64,000 nt of DNA from Symbiodinium natans (lineage: Eukaryota > Sar > Dinophyceae > Suessiales > Symbiodiniaceae): NCBI GenBank assembly GCA_905221605.1, contig CAJNDS010002496.1:323501-387500 (forward strand). Reading direction: 5' to 3'. A program made the position numbers and the translations under genes. The notes under the pieces were generated by a model. That model was not told the DNA's origin, did not search any database, and was given only the letters and a program-made list of their open reading frames with translations. Below, piece by piece: positions 19,777 to 30,756 of this stretch (the first letter of the stretch is position 1; the number at the start of each line of letters is the position of its first letter).

Positions 19777-21402
19777 TCAATACAAAGAAAGCAAAAAAAG
19801 GGCAAGGGCAAGCTGGATGGCGTCAAGGAAATGGGCAGGCGGGAGGTCCGGCCTAAATTCTTGATAGTGCCTTTTCCCAAGTGTCTCTGTGCCCTGCAGC
19901 GTGATGCCTAGGAACGTATTCAGGTTGGGCTGGGCAAGCCTGGCCTTTTCCACGTCCGTGTGCTTAGCAGCTGCGGCCCTGCCTGCAAGGCTTCTTGGGA
20001 GGCTTGGCCAGTGACTTGTGGCAGTCCACTGTGTCACATATTTGGTAGTAGGGCACTTGGGACACCGATAAGCGCGGCCAGCTAAGAAGGCCACCATGTC
20101 TGCGGGCGGCACATTGATCTGCAGGTCAGTAATTTTATTGTCAGATTCAGGAAAACCAATAACAATGGGCAGCCCGGCCGTTCGCTCCAGGGGACCTTTT
20201 TGGTGGGACTCGAATGCGAGCAGAAGTGCACCCAGCCAATAATCTGGGTCAGCGTAGCTGAGCATTGCAGGAAAACTGGCATTGATGACACTCGGCAAGT
20301 CCGACACCGCAGAGAAAAGATCCGCGATGTACTGCGCTGTGGTAAGAAAGCCATACCCCACCAGGGACTCCGAAAGCCTTGCTTTGTCCAGCTGCGGAAC
20401 CGGGCAATCCAACATTTCAGCAAGGTCGAAATGCTGCAATGCCCCCGACAGTCTAAGACACTGCGTGATGATAGGGTCATAAACCTTCAAATACGCCGCC
20501 GGAAACGTTTCAGGCAGATGCAGTAGCGTGTCCGCAATTCCGATCAGCATCTCCGAGTCTTGCAGCTGGTTCGGTATGCCGTTCAAAAACACCTCATAGG
20601 CCCTATATGCCCGAAGCTGCTGGCAGTGTGTTGTGAGGTGTTGCGAGTCACGCAGGCTCATGTAGGGCCGAGGTTTGACATTCTTACCAAAGTGATGTCC
20701 CGCTGCAAGTGCGCGCCACATGAGATCACAGACCGAGCCTGTGTTGCTCTGCATGATGGGTGCACAGGCTGGGGCGCTGGGGTCGCGGGTGCCGCTGGGC
20801 TCGCTAGGCCCTCGAGGCTTGGCTTTTGGTGGTTCCAGATGCTGAGAGCCGTCTTTGTCCAAAACGAGAGGCCGACTTTCCTTGCGAGCTTGGACAGCGG
20901 GCACAGGCCTGGCGGGGATGGGCGTCGGGCCATGGGGAGGCATAGGGAGATACGATTTAGGTTCCGTCAGGCCAAGTGAGTCCGTGGGAGACTTAGCGCA
21001 AGGGGGCTGGGATGCCTCAACCGTCCTAATCCCCCCCGGAAATGTTGCGTGCGTGGGCCGTGTCCGGGGGCTGGGTGGACGTCGTACGCCAGGCGGTGGG
21101 TCCCTAATGTTGCCTCCACTACGGGGTGGACACGAGGCGGCGCTACTCCCTCCGATCCTGTGGGCAACTTCACCAGAGGGAGTCGTCACACAAGCATCCA
21201 GAGCACTAGGACTCACGACCGGCACAACCGCAGGCTCTGTCGTTGCAGGCTCCTTCTTCAGTGGTCCTCTCTCCCGCGTTGGGGTGCCGCAGGGTGTTCG
21301 GGAAACGTCCCGTTTAGCTGCCGGAGGTGGGCTGACAGCTGCCGCAATGGAGCCCCCCGCGGCCCGAGGCTTGAGCCGCACTTGAGCCATGGTGTACCCC
21401 AC
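19777..21402 (-). CDS. ORF2 of the A-tailed insertion, Pro-rich then helical protein
   Basis: 541 codons, the longest non-repetitive frame in the window. Residues 1-220 are rich in Pro, Arg, Ser and Thr and look disordered. From about 225 to the end the sequence is globular and mostly helical, e.g. VCDLMWRALAAGHHFGKNV, YRAYEVFLNGIPNQLQDSEM, DYWLGALLLAFESHQKGPL. A CPKC pair near residue 455 (AYRCPKCPTTKYV) might be half of a zinc site. Its layout (disordered basic N-terminus, helical C-terminus) recalls nucleic-acid-binding or shell-forming ORF1-type proteins, but that is only an analogy. It overlaps ORF1 by about 145 bp in a different frame. Confidence 0.6.
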   Translation of the reverse strand: MGYTMAQVRLKPRAAGGSIAAAVSPPPAAKRDVSRTPCGTPTRERGPLKKEPATTEPAVVPVVSPSALDACVTTPSGEVAHRIGGSSAASCPPRSGGNIRDPPPGVRRPPSPRTRPTHATFPGGIRTVEASQPPCAKSPTDSLGLTEPKSYLPMPPHGPTPIPARPVPAVQARKESRPLVLDKDGSQHLEPPKAKPRGPSEPSGTRDPSAPACAPIMQSNTGSVCDLMWRALAAGHHFGKNVKPRPYMSLRDSQHLTTHCQQLRAYRAYEVFLNGIPNQLQDSEMLIGIADTLLHLPETFPAAYLKVYDPIITQCLRLSGALQHFDLAEMLDCPVPQLDKARLSESLVGYGFLTTAQYIADLFSAVSDLPSVINASFPAMLSYADPDYWLGALLLAFESHQKGPLERTAGLPIVIGFPESDNKITDLQINVPPADMVAFLAGRAYRCPKCPTTKYVTQWTATSHWPSLPRSLAGRAAAAKHTDVEKARLAQPNLNTFLGITLQGTETLGKRHYQEFRPDLPPAHFLDAIQLALALFLLSLY

Positions 21403-21965
21403 CGCTCACCATGGCGCGCGTTGGTGATAGCCTCGCTTTGGGCTGGTGACTGCAGCGGCGTAAGAACCTCGACCGCAGTAGCAGCTACCACGTCGGGACT
21501 GTGACTACCCGCGGGCACAGGGCTGTTTCCCGGAGAGTCCACATCAATCGCAGTTTCGGAGGCAGCCTTACCCGTACGAACAGGTAGGAGGTGAAGACCG
21601 CGGGGGGCTCGCATTATGCCGGCCTTGTGTTCGAAAGCCGGGTCAGCGCGTTGAGCAGATCCCCGCTTGGGCGGTGTCCTAATGCTGGTATCCCCTAGCA
21701 AGTAGGTGAGGTACTGGGCGACCCCATCTCCTTCCCTCACCGGCTGGAAGGGGACACAATACACAGCATTGGGCAAGGGCTCCAGGACGAAGCCGCGCGT
21801 TTGCAGACTAGCAATGGTGCCCGAGTAGGAGTTGGAAGTGAAAGAGGGGCTCCCCCATCCTTCTTGCTGAAGTGTGCGGTAAAGAACTTCCCGCTTATCT
21901 CCCCAGGTGGGGGGTGACAAGTATGTTCCCTTTAACGTTATGGTGGAGCAGATGTGTTGACGCAC
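21258..21965 (-). CDS. ORF1 of the A-tailed insertion, 5'-truncated
   Basis: 235 codons. Roughly the first 17 are read from the flanking satellite, so the true start is lost and the element is probably truncated at its 5' end. Insert-derived residues include KREVLYRTLQQEGWGSPSF and VLEPLPNAVYCVPFQPVREG. The C-terminal 50 residues overlap the start of ORF2 and look shadow-like. ORF1 and ORF2 may have been one frame broken near 21400. No family is recognised. Confidence 0.45.
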   Translation of the reverse strand: MRQHICSTITLKGTYLSPPTWGDKREVLYRTLQQEGWGSPSFTSNSYSGTIASLQTRGFVLEPLPNAVYCVPFQPVREGDGVAQYLTYLLGDTSIRTPPKRGSAQRADPAFEHKAGIMRAPRGLHLLPVRTGKAASETAIDVDSPGNSPVPAGSHSPDVVAATAVEVLTPLQSPAQSEAITNARHGERWGTPWLKCGSSLGPRGAPLRQLSAHLRQLNGTFPEHPAAPQRGREDH

Positions 21966-22295
21966 GAGGTTTTGTGATAATTCTGTTCCCTTTAACGTTG
22001 TGGTGGAGCTAAATGTGTTGGCGCGCGAAGTTTTGTGACAATTATGTTTTTTTAATATTGTGGTGGAGCTAGATGTGTTGGCGCGCGAGGTTTTGTGACA
22101 ATTATGTTCCCTTCAGTGTTGTGATGGAGTCAGATGTATTGGAACACGAGATTTTGGGATAATTCTGTTTCCTTTAACCTTGTGGTGGAGCTAGATGTAT
22201 TGGCACGTAGGGTTTTGTGACAATTATGTTCCCTGAAATGTTGTGGTGGAGCACGTTGTGGCAGAGCTAGATGTGGGTTGGCACACGAGGTTTTG
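21915..22295. repeat. 62-bp satellite, block 3
   Basis: Six more diverged units after the 5.6-kb insertion, ending where CCCTAAACCCTA leads into a different satellite. Confidence 0.9.
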
Positions 22296-23790
22296 TAACC
22301 CTAAACCCTACCGGCGAGTTTCCTGATGTTTGCTTTTTGTTCACAAAATTCATGTTTTTTTGAGAGCCCAATGGGTTTCCTGACATTAAAAAACAACCCA
22401 AAATTCATTTTTTCCGAGCTCAGCGAGTTTCCTGACCTTTGTTTTTGGTGCCCAAAACTCATGTTTTTTTTGCGAGCCCAGCGAGCTTCCTGAGTGCCCA
22501 AAACACATGTTTTTTGAGAGCCCAGTGGGTTTACTGACATTTGTTTTTGGTGCCCAAAACTCATGTTTTTTTTGAGAGCCTAGCAAGTTTCCCGACATTT
22601 GTTTTTGGTGCCTAAAACTCATGTACAGGTTGTTTGAGAGCCTGGTGAGTTTCTTGATTGTTTTTTTGGTTCCAAAACTCATGCTTTTTTAGAGTCTAAC
22701 GAATTTCCTGATATTTGTTTTTGGTGCCCGAAACTCATGTTTTTTGAGGGCCCAGAAGGTTTCCTGACATTTGTTTTTGGTGCCCAAAATACATGTTTTT
22801 TGAGAGTCCAGTGAGTTTCCTGACATTTTTTTGGTGCCCAAAACTTATGTGTTTTCGTAAAAAGCCCGGCGGGTTTCCTGACATTTGTTTTTTGGTTCCA
22901 AAACTCATGCTTTTTCAGAGCAACGCGAGTTTCCTGACCTTTGTTTTTGGTGCCCAAAACTCATGTTTTTTTGAGAGCTTAGCGACTTTCCTGAGTGCCC
23001 AAAACACATGTTTCTGGAGAGCCCAGAAGGTTTCCTGACATTTGTTTTTGTGCCCAAAATTCATGCTTTTTGAGAGCCCCAATGGGTTTCCTGACATTTG
23101 TTTTTGGTGCCCAAAACTCATTTTTTTGAGCCCAGCGAGTTTTTCCTGACCTTTGTTTTTGGTGCCCAAAACTCACTTTTTTTGCCAGCCCAGCGAGCTT
23201 CCTGAGTGCCCAAAACACGTGTTTTTTGAGAGCCCACGTGGGATTCCTGACATTTGTTTTTGGTGTCCAAAACTCATGTTTTTTTTGAGAGCCCAGCAAG
23301 TTTCCCGACATTTGTTTTTGGTGCCCAAAACTCATGTACAGGTTGTTTGAGAGCCCGGCGAGTTTCCTGACATTTGTTTTTGGTGCCCAAAACACATGTT
23401 TTTTTTTTTGGAGGCCCCGGCGAGTTTCCTGACATTTGTTGTTGGTGTTCAAAACTCATTTTTTTGGAGAGCCCAGAAGATTTCCTGATATTTGTTTTGG
23501 TGCCCAAAATTCATATTATTTTTACCCTAAGAGTCCCGGGTTTCTTGACCAAAACTCATGTATATGTTGTTTGAGAGCCCAGCGAGTTTCCTGACATGTG
23601 TTTTTGGTGCCCAAAATTCATGTTTTTTGAGAGCCCAGTGGGTTTCCTGACATTTGCTTTTGGTGCCCAAAAATCATGTGTGACTGGGGAGCCCAGCGAA
23701 TTTCCTTCATGTTTTTTGAGAGCCCAACGACTTTCCTGAATGCCCAAAACACATGTTTTTTGAGAGTCCAATGGGTTTCCTAACATTTGT
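22296..23790. repeat. 57-60-bp satellite
   Basis: About 26 units holding GTTTCCTGACATTTG, TTTTTGGTGCCCAAAACTC and ATGTTTTTTGAGAGCCCAG. Some units are shortened (CTTCCTGAGTGCCCAAAACA). A 450-bp sub-block is itself repeated (for example the ATGTACAGGTTG unit at about 22621 and 23334). Short Lys/His-rich minus-strand frames are repeat translations. Confidence 0.93.
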
Positions 23791-24715
23791 TATCGAATGA
23801 TGATCGTAAATCCTCAAAAAAGGAAATGTCTTCTTGATTCGTCCGAAATTCTATGAATATCCATGATTGATCATATATCGAAGATTTCTCTCCTATATGA
23901 TCAATCATGGATATTCAGAAATGATCTCTTATTTTGAGATGTTGCGAATATCGAATGATGATCGCAAAACCTCAAAGAAAGAGAATTTCTTCTTGACACG
24001 ATCGAATTTCTATGAATATCCATGCTTGATCATATATCGAAGATTTCTCCCTTTCCATATGATCAATCATAGATATTCAAAAAAATTCGGCGAATGCCGA
24101 ACGATGATCGTAGAAACTCAAAGAAAGAGAGTTTCTTCTTGATTCTTCCAGAATTCTATGAATATCCATGTTGGATCGTATATCGAAGTTTTGTCCCTTC
24201 CCATATGATCAATCGTAGATGTTCAAAAATATTCTGCGAATATCGAATGATGATCGCAAAATCTCAAAGATAAAGAAACTCATTTTGATCCGTCCGAAAT
24301 TCTTCGAATATCCATGATTGATCATATATCATATATTTCTTGCTTCCTATATGATCAATCATCGATATTCAAAAATGTTCATATATTTTGAATATTTTCG
24401 AATGTCGAATGATGATCGCAAAACCTCTCCTTGATCCTCCCGAAGTTCTACGAATATCCATGATTGATCATATATCGAAGATTTCTCCTTGCCTATATGA
24501 TCAATCATGGATATTCAAAAATGATCTCCTATTTGGAGGTTTTGCGAATATCGAAGGATGATCGTAAAGCCTCAAAGAAATAAAAAATATTTTTGCTTCA
24601 ATCGAATTTCTTTGCATATACATGATTACATATCGAAGATTTCTTCCTTCCTTTATGATCAATGATGGATATTCAAAAACGACTTCTTATTTCTTCTTAT
24701 TTCGAGGTTTTGCGA
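23791..24715. repeat. about 150-bp satellite with a 21-bp inverted repeat per unit
   Basis: Six units. In the first, the 21 bp at 23856-23876 are the exact complement of 23895-23915 (AATATCCATGATTGATCATAT). They enclose an 18-bp loop containing CGAAGATTTC. Later units keep the hairpin with few changes. A second conserved block is CGAATGATGATCGCAAAACC. Confidence 0.9.
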
Positions 24716-27700
24716 ATGTCACGGCGTTGTCCACTTCTGGGGGGGTTGGGTGTGTCACGGTGTTGACCGCTTGTGGGTGGGTTGGGTGTGTCACGGCGTT
24801 GTCCGCTTGTGGGTGGGATGGGCGTGTCACGGTGTTGTCCGCTTGTGGGCGGGTTGGCCGTGTCACGGTGTTGTCCGCTTGTGGGTGGGTTGGGCGTGTC
24901 ACGGTGTTGTCCGCTTGTGGGTGGGTTGGTTGTGTCACGGTGTTGTCCGCTTGGGGGTGGGTTGGGCGTGTCACGGTGTTGTCCACTTGCAGGGGGTGGG
25001 GTGGGAGTGTCACGGTGTTGTCCGCTTCTGTGTCACAGTGTTGTTCGCTTGTGGGTGGGTTGGGCGTGTCACAGTGTTGTCCGCTTCTGGGTGGGTTGGG
25101 CGTGTCACGGTGTTGTCCGCTTGTGGGTGGGTTGGGCGTGTTACGTTGTTTTCTGCTTGTGGGTGGGTTGGGCGTGTCACGGCGTTGTCCGCTTGTGGGT
25201 GGGTTGGATATGTCACGGTGTTGTCCACTTGCAGGGGTGGGTTGGGAGTGTCATTTGTCACCTGGTGGGTGGGATGGGCGTGTCATAGTGTTGTTCGCTT
25301 GTGGGTGGGTTGGGCGTGTCACAGTGTTGTCCGCTTCTTGGTGGGTTGGGCGTGTCACGGTGTTGTCCGCTTGTGGGTGGGTTGGGTGTGTCACAGTGTT
25401 GTCCGCTTGTGGGTGGTTTGGGCGTGTCACGGTGTTGTCCGCTTGTGGGTGGGTTGGGTGTGTCACGGTGTTGTCCGCTTGTGGGTGGGTTGGGCGTGTC
25501 ACGGTGTTGACCGCTTGCGGGTGGGTTGGGGGTGTCACGGTGTTATCCGCTTGTGGGTGGGTTGGCCGTGTCACGGTGTTGTCCGCTTGTGGGTGGGTTG
25601 GGCGTGTCACGGTGTTGTTCGCTTGTGGGTGGGTTGGGTGTGTCACAGTGTTGTCCGCTTGTGATTGTGCTGGGCGTGTCACGGTGTTGTCCGCCTGTGG
25701 GTGGGCTGGGCGTGTCACGGTGTTGTCCGCTTGCGGGTGGGTTGGGTGTGTCGCGGTGTTGTCCGCTTGTGGGTGGGTTGGGCGTGTCACGCTGTTTTCC
25801 GCTTATGGCTGGGTTTGGCGGCGTGTCACGGTGTTGTCCGCTTGTGGATGTGTTGGGCGTGTCACGGCGCTGTCTATTTAGGGGGGTGGGTTGGGAGTGT
25901 CACAGTGTTGTGTGTTTGTGGGTGGATTGGGCGTGTCACAGTGTTGTTCGCATGTGGGTGGGTTGGGCGTGTCACGGTGTTGTCCGCTGGTGGGTGGGTT
26001 GGGCGTGTCACGGTGTTGTCCGCTTGTGGGTGGGTTGGGTGTGTCACGGCGTTGTCCGCATGTGGGTGGGTTGGGCGTGTCACGGTGTTGTCGGCTTGTG
26101 GGTGGGTTGGCCGTGTCTTGGTGTTGTCCGCTTGTGGGTGGGTTGGGCGTGTCACGGTGTTGTCCGCTTGTGGGTGGGTTGGCCGTGTCACGGTGTTGAC
26201 CGCTTAAGGGTGGGTTTGGGGTGTCACGGTGTTGTCCGCTTGTGGGTGGGTTGGCCGTGTCACGGTGTTGTCCGCCTGTGGATGGGTTGGGCGTGTCACG
26301 GTGTTGTCCGCTTGTGGGTGGGTTGGGTGTGTCACAGTGCTGTCCGCTTGTGATTGTGTTGGGCGTGTCACGGTGTTGTCCGCCTTGGGGGTGGGTTCGG
26401 CGTGTCACGGTGTTGTCCGCCTATGGGTGGGTTGGGCGCGTCACGTTGTTGTCCGCTTGTGGGTGGGTTGGGTGTGTCACAGTGCTGTCCGCTTGTGACT
26501 GTGTTGGGCGTGTTACGGTGTTGTGGCGGCGTGTCACGGTATTGTCCGCTTGTGGATGTGTTGGGCGTGTCACGGCGCTGTCTACTTAGGGGGGTGGGTT
26601 GGGAGTGTCACGGCGTTGTCTGCTTGTGGGAGCTTGTGGGTGGGTTGGGCGTGTCACGGTGTTGTCCGCTGGTGGGTGGGTTGGGCGTGTCACGGTGTTG
26701 TCCGCTTGTGGGTGGGTTGGGTGTGTCATGGTATTGTCCGCTTGTGGGTGGGTTGGTTGTGTCACGGTGTTGTCCGCTTGTGGGTGGGTTGGGCGTGTCA
26801 CAGTGTTGTCTGTTTGTGGGTGGATTGGGCGTGTCACAGTGTTGTTCGCTTGTGGGTGGGTTGGGCGTGTCACGGTGTTGTCCGCTGGTGGGTGGGTTGG
26901 GCGTGTCACGGTGTTGTCCGCTTGTGGGTGGGTTGGGTGTGTCACGGCGTTGTCCGCATGTGGGTGGGTTGGGCGTGTCACGGTGTTGTCGGCTTGTGGG
27001 TCGGTTGACCGTGTCTTGGTGTTGTCCGCTTGTGGGTGGGTTGGGCGTGTCACGGTGTTGTCCGCTTGTGGGTGGGTTGGCCGTGTCACGGTGTTGACCG
27101 CTTAAGGGTGGGTTTGGGGTGTCACGGTGTTGTCCGCTTGTGGGTGGGTTGGCCGTGTCACGGTGTTGTCCGCCTGTGGATGGGTTGGGCGTGTCACGGT
27201 GTTGTCCGCTTGTGGGTGGGTTGGGTGTGTCACAGTGCTGTCCGCTTGTGATTGTGTTGGGCGTGTCACGGTGTTGTCCGCCTTGGGGGTGGGTTCGGCG
27301 TGTCACGGTGTTGTCCGCCTATGGGTGGGTTGGGCGCGTCACGTTGTTGTCCGCTTGTGGGTGGGTTGGGTGTGTCACAGTGCTGTCCGCTTGTGACTGT
27401 GTTGGGCGTGTTACGGTGTTGTGGCGGCGTGTCACGGTATTGTCCGCTTGTGGATGTGTTGGGCGTGTCACGGCGCTGTCTACTTAGGGGGGTGGGTTGG
27501 GAGTGTCACGGCGTTGTCTGCTTGTGGGAGCTTGTGGGTGGGTTGGGCGTGTCACGGTGTTGTCCGCTGGTGGGTGGGTTGGGCGTGTCACGGTGTTGTC
27601 CGCTTGTGGGTGGGTTGGGTGTGTCATGGTATTGTCCGCTTGTGGGTGGGTTGGTTGTGTCACGGTGTTGTCCGCTTGTGGGTGGGTTGGGCGTGTCACG

Positions 27701-27870
27701 GTGTTGTCCACTTGTGGGTGGGTTGGGCGTGTCATGGTGATGGCCGCTTGTGGGTGGGTTGGGTGTGTCACGGTGTTGACCGCTTGTGGGTGGGTTGGTC
27801 GTGTCACGGTGTTGTCCGCTGGTGGGTGGGTTGGGAGTGTCACGGTGTTGTCCGCTTCTGGGGGGGTTGA
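24716..27870. repeat. 36-bp satellite with 898-bp higher-order repeat
   Basis: About 87 units of 36 bp starting GTGTCACGGTGTTGTCCG and ending GGGTGGGTTGGGC. Because 36 is a multiple of three, all six frames stay open for long stretches. The resulting 100-419-codon frames are not genes. Marked variants repeat with an offset of exactly 898 bp: 25923/26821, 26201/27099 and the doubled GCTTGTGGGAGCTTGTGGG at 26626/27524. Confidence 0.95.
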
Positions 27871-28130
27871 ACGTGGTTACAAAGCTTCGAAATTAGCTCC
27901 ATGTCCTGGCAAGAGTTTGGTCAGAAAGCTTCGAAACTAAATAGATTGTAGCCTCTTTTTGGGCGAAAAGACCGTATCAAAAACATGATTAATCCCACGA
28001 AGGAATAGATTTTTCAATTTACTTAAACCCACGTCGTAGTTATATTTCAGGCAAAGCCCTGCTCCCGGAAAATGACACAGGTCCCCCAAGGCCCCCAAGA
28101 GGTCCCAAATTAGGCGTCGGGAAGTTCCCT
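27871..28130. other. spacer, no recognised feature
   Basis: Ordinary sequence between two satellites. GAAAGCTTCGAAA-type words occur twice. Nothing else seen. Confidence 0.4.
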
Positions 28131-29232
28131 CAAATATAATATAATTGATATGAAAGATCTAGGATATATCAAAGAATCATTGTTAAATCGAAAATTGGAT
28201 GAGGATTTTAAATTCATATTGAAGTATAATATCTAATTATGATTTCATTATGATTCAGGGAATCATTGAAACCCTCGCAAGTTTCAAAATATTAAAATAT
28301 CGAGAATATTGGATTGGGCAATGATTCTTTGATATATATATTAGATTCATTGAATCCTTGAAATTTCTGGAATTTATGAAATAATTGAAATTGGATAATA
28401 TGAATTAATAATCCTCATCCATTTTTTGATTTGATAATGATTCTTTAATAAATCTTAGATCTTTCATAGAAATATAATTGAGGGTTTCATAAATATCTAG
28501 AATCAATTGAAAATCTAAAGAATGGAACCAAAATATATAATTCTGATTTCATTATGATTCAGGGAATCATTGAAAATCTCGTAATTTACAAAATATTAAA
28601 ATATCGAGAATATTGGATTGGGCAATGATTCTTTGATATATATTAGATTCATTGAATCCTTGAAAATTCTGAATTTCTGAAATAATTGAAATTGGATAAT
28701 ATGAATTAATAATCCTCATCCATTTTTTGATTTGCCAATGATTCTTTAATACATCTTAGATCTTTCATAGAAATATAATTGAGGTTGTCATAGAAATCTA
28801 GATTCAATTGAAAACCAAAAGAATTGAATTATAATATATAATTATGATTTCATTATGATTCAGGGAATCATTGAAACCCTCGCAAGTTTCAAAAGATTAA
28901 AATATCGAGAAGATTGTATTGGGCAATGATTCTTTGATATATATTAGATTCATTGAATCCTTGAAAATTCTGGAATTTATGAAATAATTGAAATTGGATA
29001 ATATGAATTAATAATCCTCATCCATTTTTTGATTTGATAATGATTCTTTAATATATCTTAGATCTTTCATAGAAATATAATTGAGGGTTTCATAAATATC
29101 TAGAATCAATTGAAAACCTAAAGAATAGAACCAAAATATATAGTTCTGATTTCATTATGATTCAGGGAATCATTGAAAATCTCGTAATGTGCAAAATATT
29201 AAAATATCTATCGAGACTATGAATTGAAATCG
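28131..29232. repeat. 302-bp AT-rich satellite
   Basis: GATTCAGGGAATCATTGAAA recurs at about 28253, 28555, 28857 and 29159, an offset of 302 bp. Units are AT-rich with ATAATTGAAATTGGATAATA and TTAGATCTTTCATAGAAA. No coding potential. Confidence 0.93.
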
Positions 29233-29236
29233 AATG

Positions 29237-29253
29237 CGCCAGCTGCGCTGGCG
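29237..29253. other. hairpin next to a telomere-type array
   Basis: CGCCAGC and GCTGGCG form a perfect 7-bp stem with loop TGC, ending at the base where the CCCTAAA array starts. Confidence 0.65.
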
Positions 29254-29333
29254 AACCCTAAACCCTAACCCCTAAACCCTAAACCCTAATCCCTAAACCC
29301 TAAACCCTAAACCCTAAACCCTAAACCCTAAAC
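29254..29333 (-). repeat. CCCTAAA array (C-strand orientation)
   Basis: Eleven near-perfect heptamers. On the + strand this is the C-rich strand, so a chromosome end would lie to the left. It pairs with the opposite array at 29498. Confidence 0.95.
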
Positions 29334-29497
29334 CGTATTCAATTCATCCTAGGCAATTCGCCGAAGGCGTGGCACCCCCCCTCCCCCTAGGAACCCGCCC
29401 AATACCCTCAAAATTAAACCCGATTTGAGATTTGGGCCCCGCCCATTTCTCAGGAACCGTTCTAGCTTCAAGATTTTTAAAACCGATTTGAAATTGG
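29334..29497. other. 164-bp spacer between outward-facing telomere arrays
   Basis: Non-repetitive sequence with CGCCGAAGGCG near its left end and the imperfect hairpin AACCGATTT/AAATTGGTT (29481-29499) at its right end. No gene. Confidence 0.7.
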
Positions 29498-29597
29498 TTT
29501 AGGGTTTAGGGTTTAGGGTTTAGGGTTTAGGGTTTAGGGTTTAGGGTTTAGGGTTTAGGGTTTAGGGTTTAGGGTTTAGGGTTTAGGGTTTAGGGTT
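29498..29597 (+). repeat. TTTAGGG array 1
   Basis: Fourteen perfect heptamers, G-rich strand on +. Starts inside the right half of a small inverted repeat. Confidence 0.97.
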
Positions 29598-29980
29598 CAA
29601 GAGCTCCTGGTCGAGCAGTTTCTCGTTTAGGCTCTGTGTTTAGAACATCGAAAAATACCCACCCACCCGAAGTTCCCATAACATTAAGAAATAAAAAGTT
29701 TCTTCTTTTTATTAGGATGGTTCAATAACAAAATGAATGACTTCCACTTAACAAACGAGGAGGTGGAGATACTAAACCACGCGAGGCTTTGAGGTCTTGA
29801 AATCCTAAACTGAGGCTCAAACCTTGAAAAAATTTTTTTAAAAATGAAAAAACCCTGAAAAAAAGAAGGAGAAAAAAAAGCCTGGGGTCCCCCCCATTTG
29901 GGGTGTTTTTGGAAGCAAATTTTCCCTCATGGGGGGGTCGGAGTTCGAGGCAAGGGGGGGTCTCCGAAGATTGTTTTGCC
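29598..29980. other. spacer with G-rich homopolymers
   Basis: Unique sequence, then a CCCTGAAAAA-type and GGGGGG-containing stretch whose last 100 bp recur in diverged form near 30905-31010. No coding signal. Confidence 0.5.
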
Positions 29981-30756
29981 TTTAAAATTGGGGGTGGGCT
30001 CTACCATCATTTACTATGGGATTTGCGCTACCCACCGTGGGCCCTCCGTTACAGCTCCGTTACAGCACCTGCTACAGTTCCGTTACAGTTCCGTTGCACC
30101 TCCGTTACAGCTTCGTCTAGAGCTCCGCTACAGCTCCGTTGCACCTCCGTTACACCTCCGTTACAGCTTCCGCTACAGTTCCGTTGCAGCTCCGCTACAG
30201 CTCCGATGCACCTCCGTTACAGCTCCGTTACAGCTCCCTTGCACCTCCGTTACAGCTCCTTTACAGCTTCCGTTACAGCTCCGTTGCACCTCCGTTACAG
30301 CTCCGTTACAGCTTCCGTTACAGCTTCCGTTACAGCTTCCGTTACAGCTCCGTTACAACTCCATTACAGCTTCGATGCACCTCCGCTACATCTCCGTTAC
30401 AGCTTCCGTTACAGCTCAGTTCTACAGCTCCGTTACAGCTCCGTTACATCTCCGATACAGCTCCGCCACAACTCCCGTTACAGCTCAGTTGTACAGCTCC
30501 GTTACAGTTCCAGTACAGGTCCCTAATCAAGTTGCTGCTTCTGCTACGGCTCCGTTACAGCTTCCGTTACAGCATCGCTACAGCCGGTAGCGCTCCGTTG
30601 CAGCCTTCCGATACGGCTCCGTTACAGCTCCGCGACAAGTCCGTTACAGCTCCGCTCCTTTCCGTTACAGTTTCCGTTACAAGCCCCGTTACCGGCGAGC
30701 ATTTCTGTCATAGTAGAGGCCTGCAAATGATGGTAGAGCCCCGCCCCAACTTTAAA
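29981..30756. mobile_element. satellite bracketed by 32-bp inverted repeats
   Basis: 29981-30012 and 30725-30756 are reverse complements with about four mismatches, sharing 17 perfect bases including CTCTACCATCATTT. Between them lie about 650 bp of CTCCGTTACAG and CTTCCGTTACAG 11-12-mers. The structure resembles a non-autonomous inverted-repeat element whose interior is a satellite. The Leu/Arg/Tyr-rich frames at 29898-30768 are repeat translations. Confidence 0.7.

Larger units (their letters stand above)
16277..21914 (-). mobile_element. 5.6-kb A-tailed insertion of unknown class
   Basis: The 62-bp satellite is interrupted between 16276 and about 21914. Read on the minus strand, the insert ends in ten A (T run 16277-16286). 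The 21 bp flanking the A-tail (16256-16276) recur at 21926-21946, including a variant base not seen elsewhere in the satellite. This is the hallmark of target-primed insertion of an RNA copy. The right border is uncertain by about 12 bp. Inside are three minus-strand ORFs and a 2-kb A-proximal region of internal repeats. No reverse transcriptase, endonuclease or other family was recognised. It could be a non-autonomous retroelement, a truncated LINE or a retrocopied RNA. Confidence 0.75.

Noticed and set aside
16277-21914. Integrated viral genome
   Set aside because: The A-tail and target duplication fit any retrocopied RNA; none of the ORFs shows a recognisable viral replication or capsid signature.
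24716-27870. CRISPR-like array of 36-bp repeats
   Set aside because: Repeats are contiguous with no unique spacers, in a eukaryotic satellite context, with no cas genes.
24622-27940. Long open frames (up to 419 codons) on both strands
   Set aside because: They are translations of a 36-bp satellite; a period divisible by three keeps all frames open.
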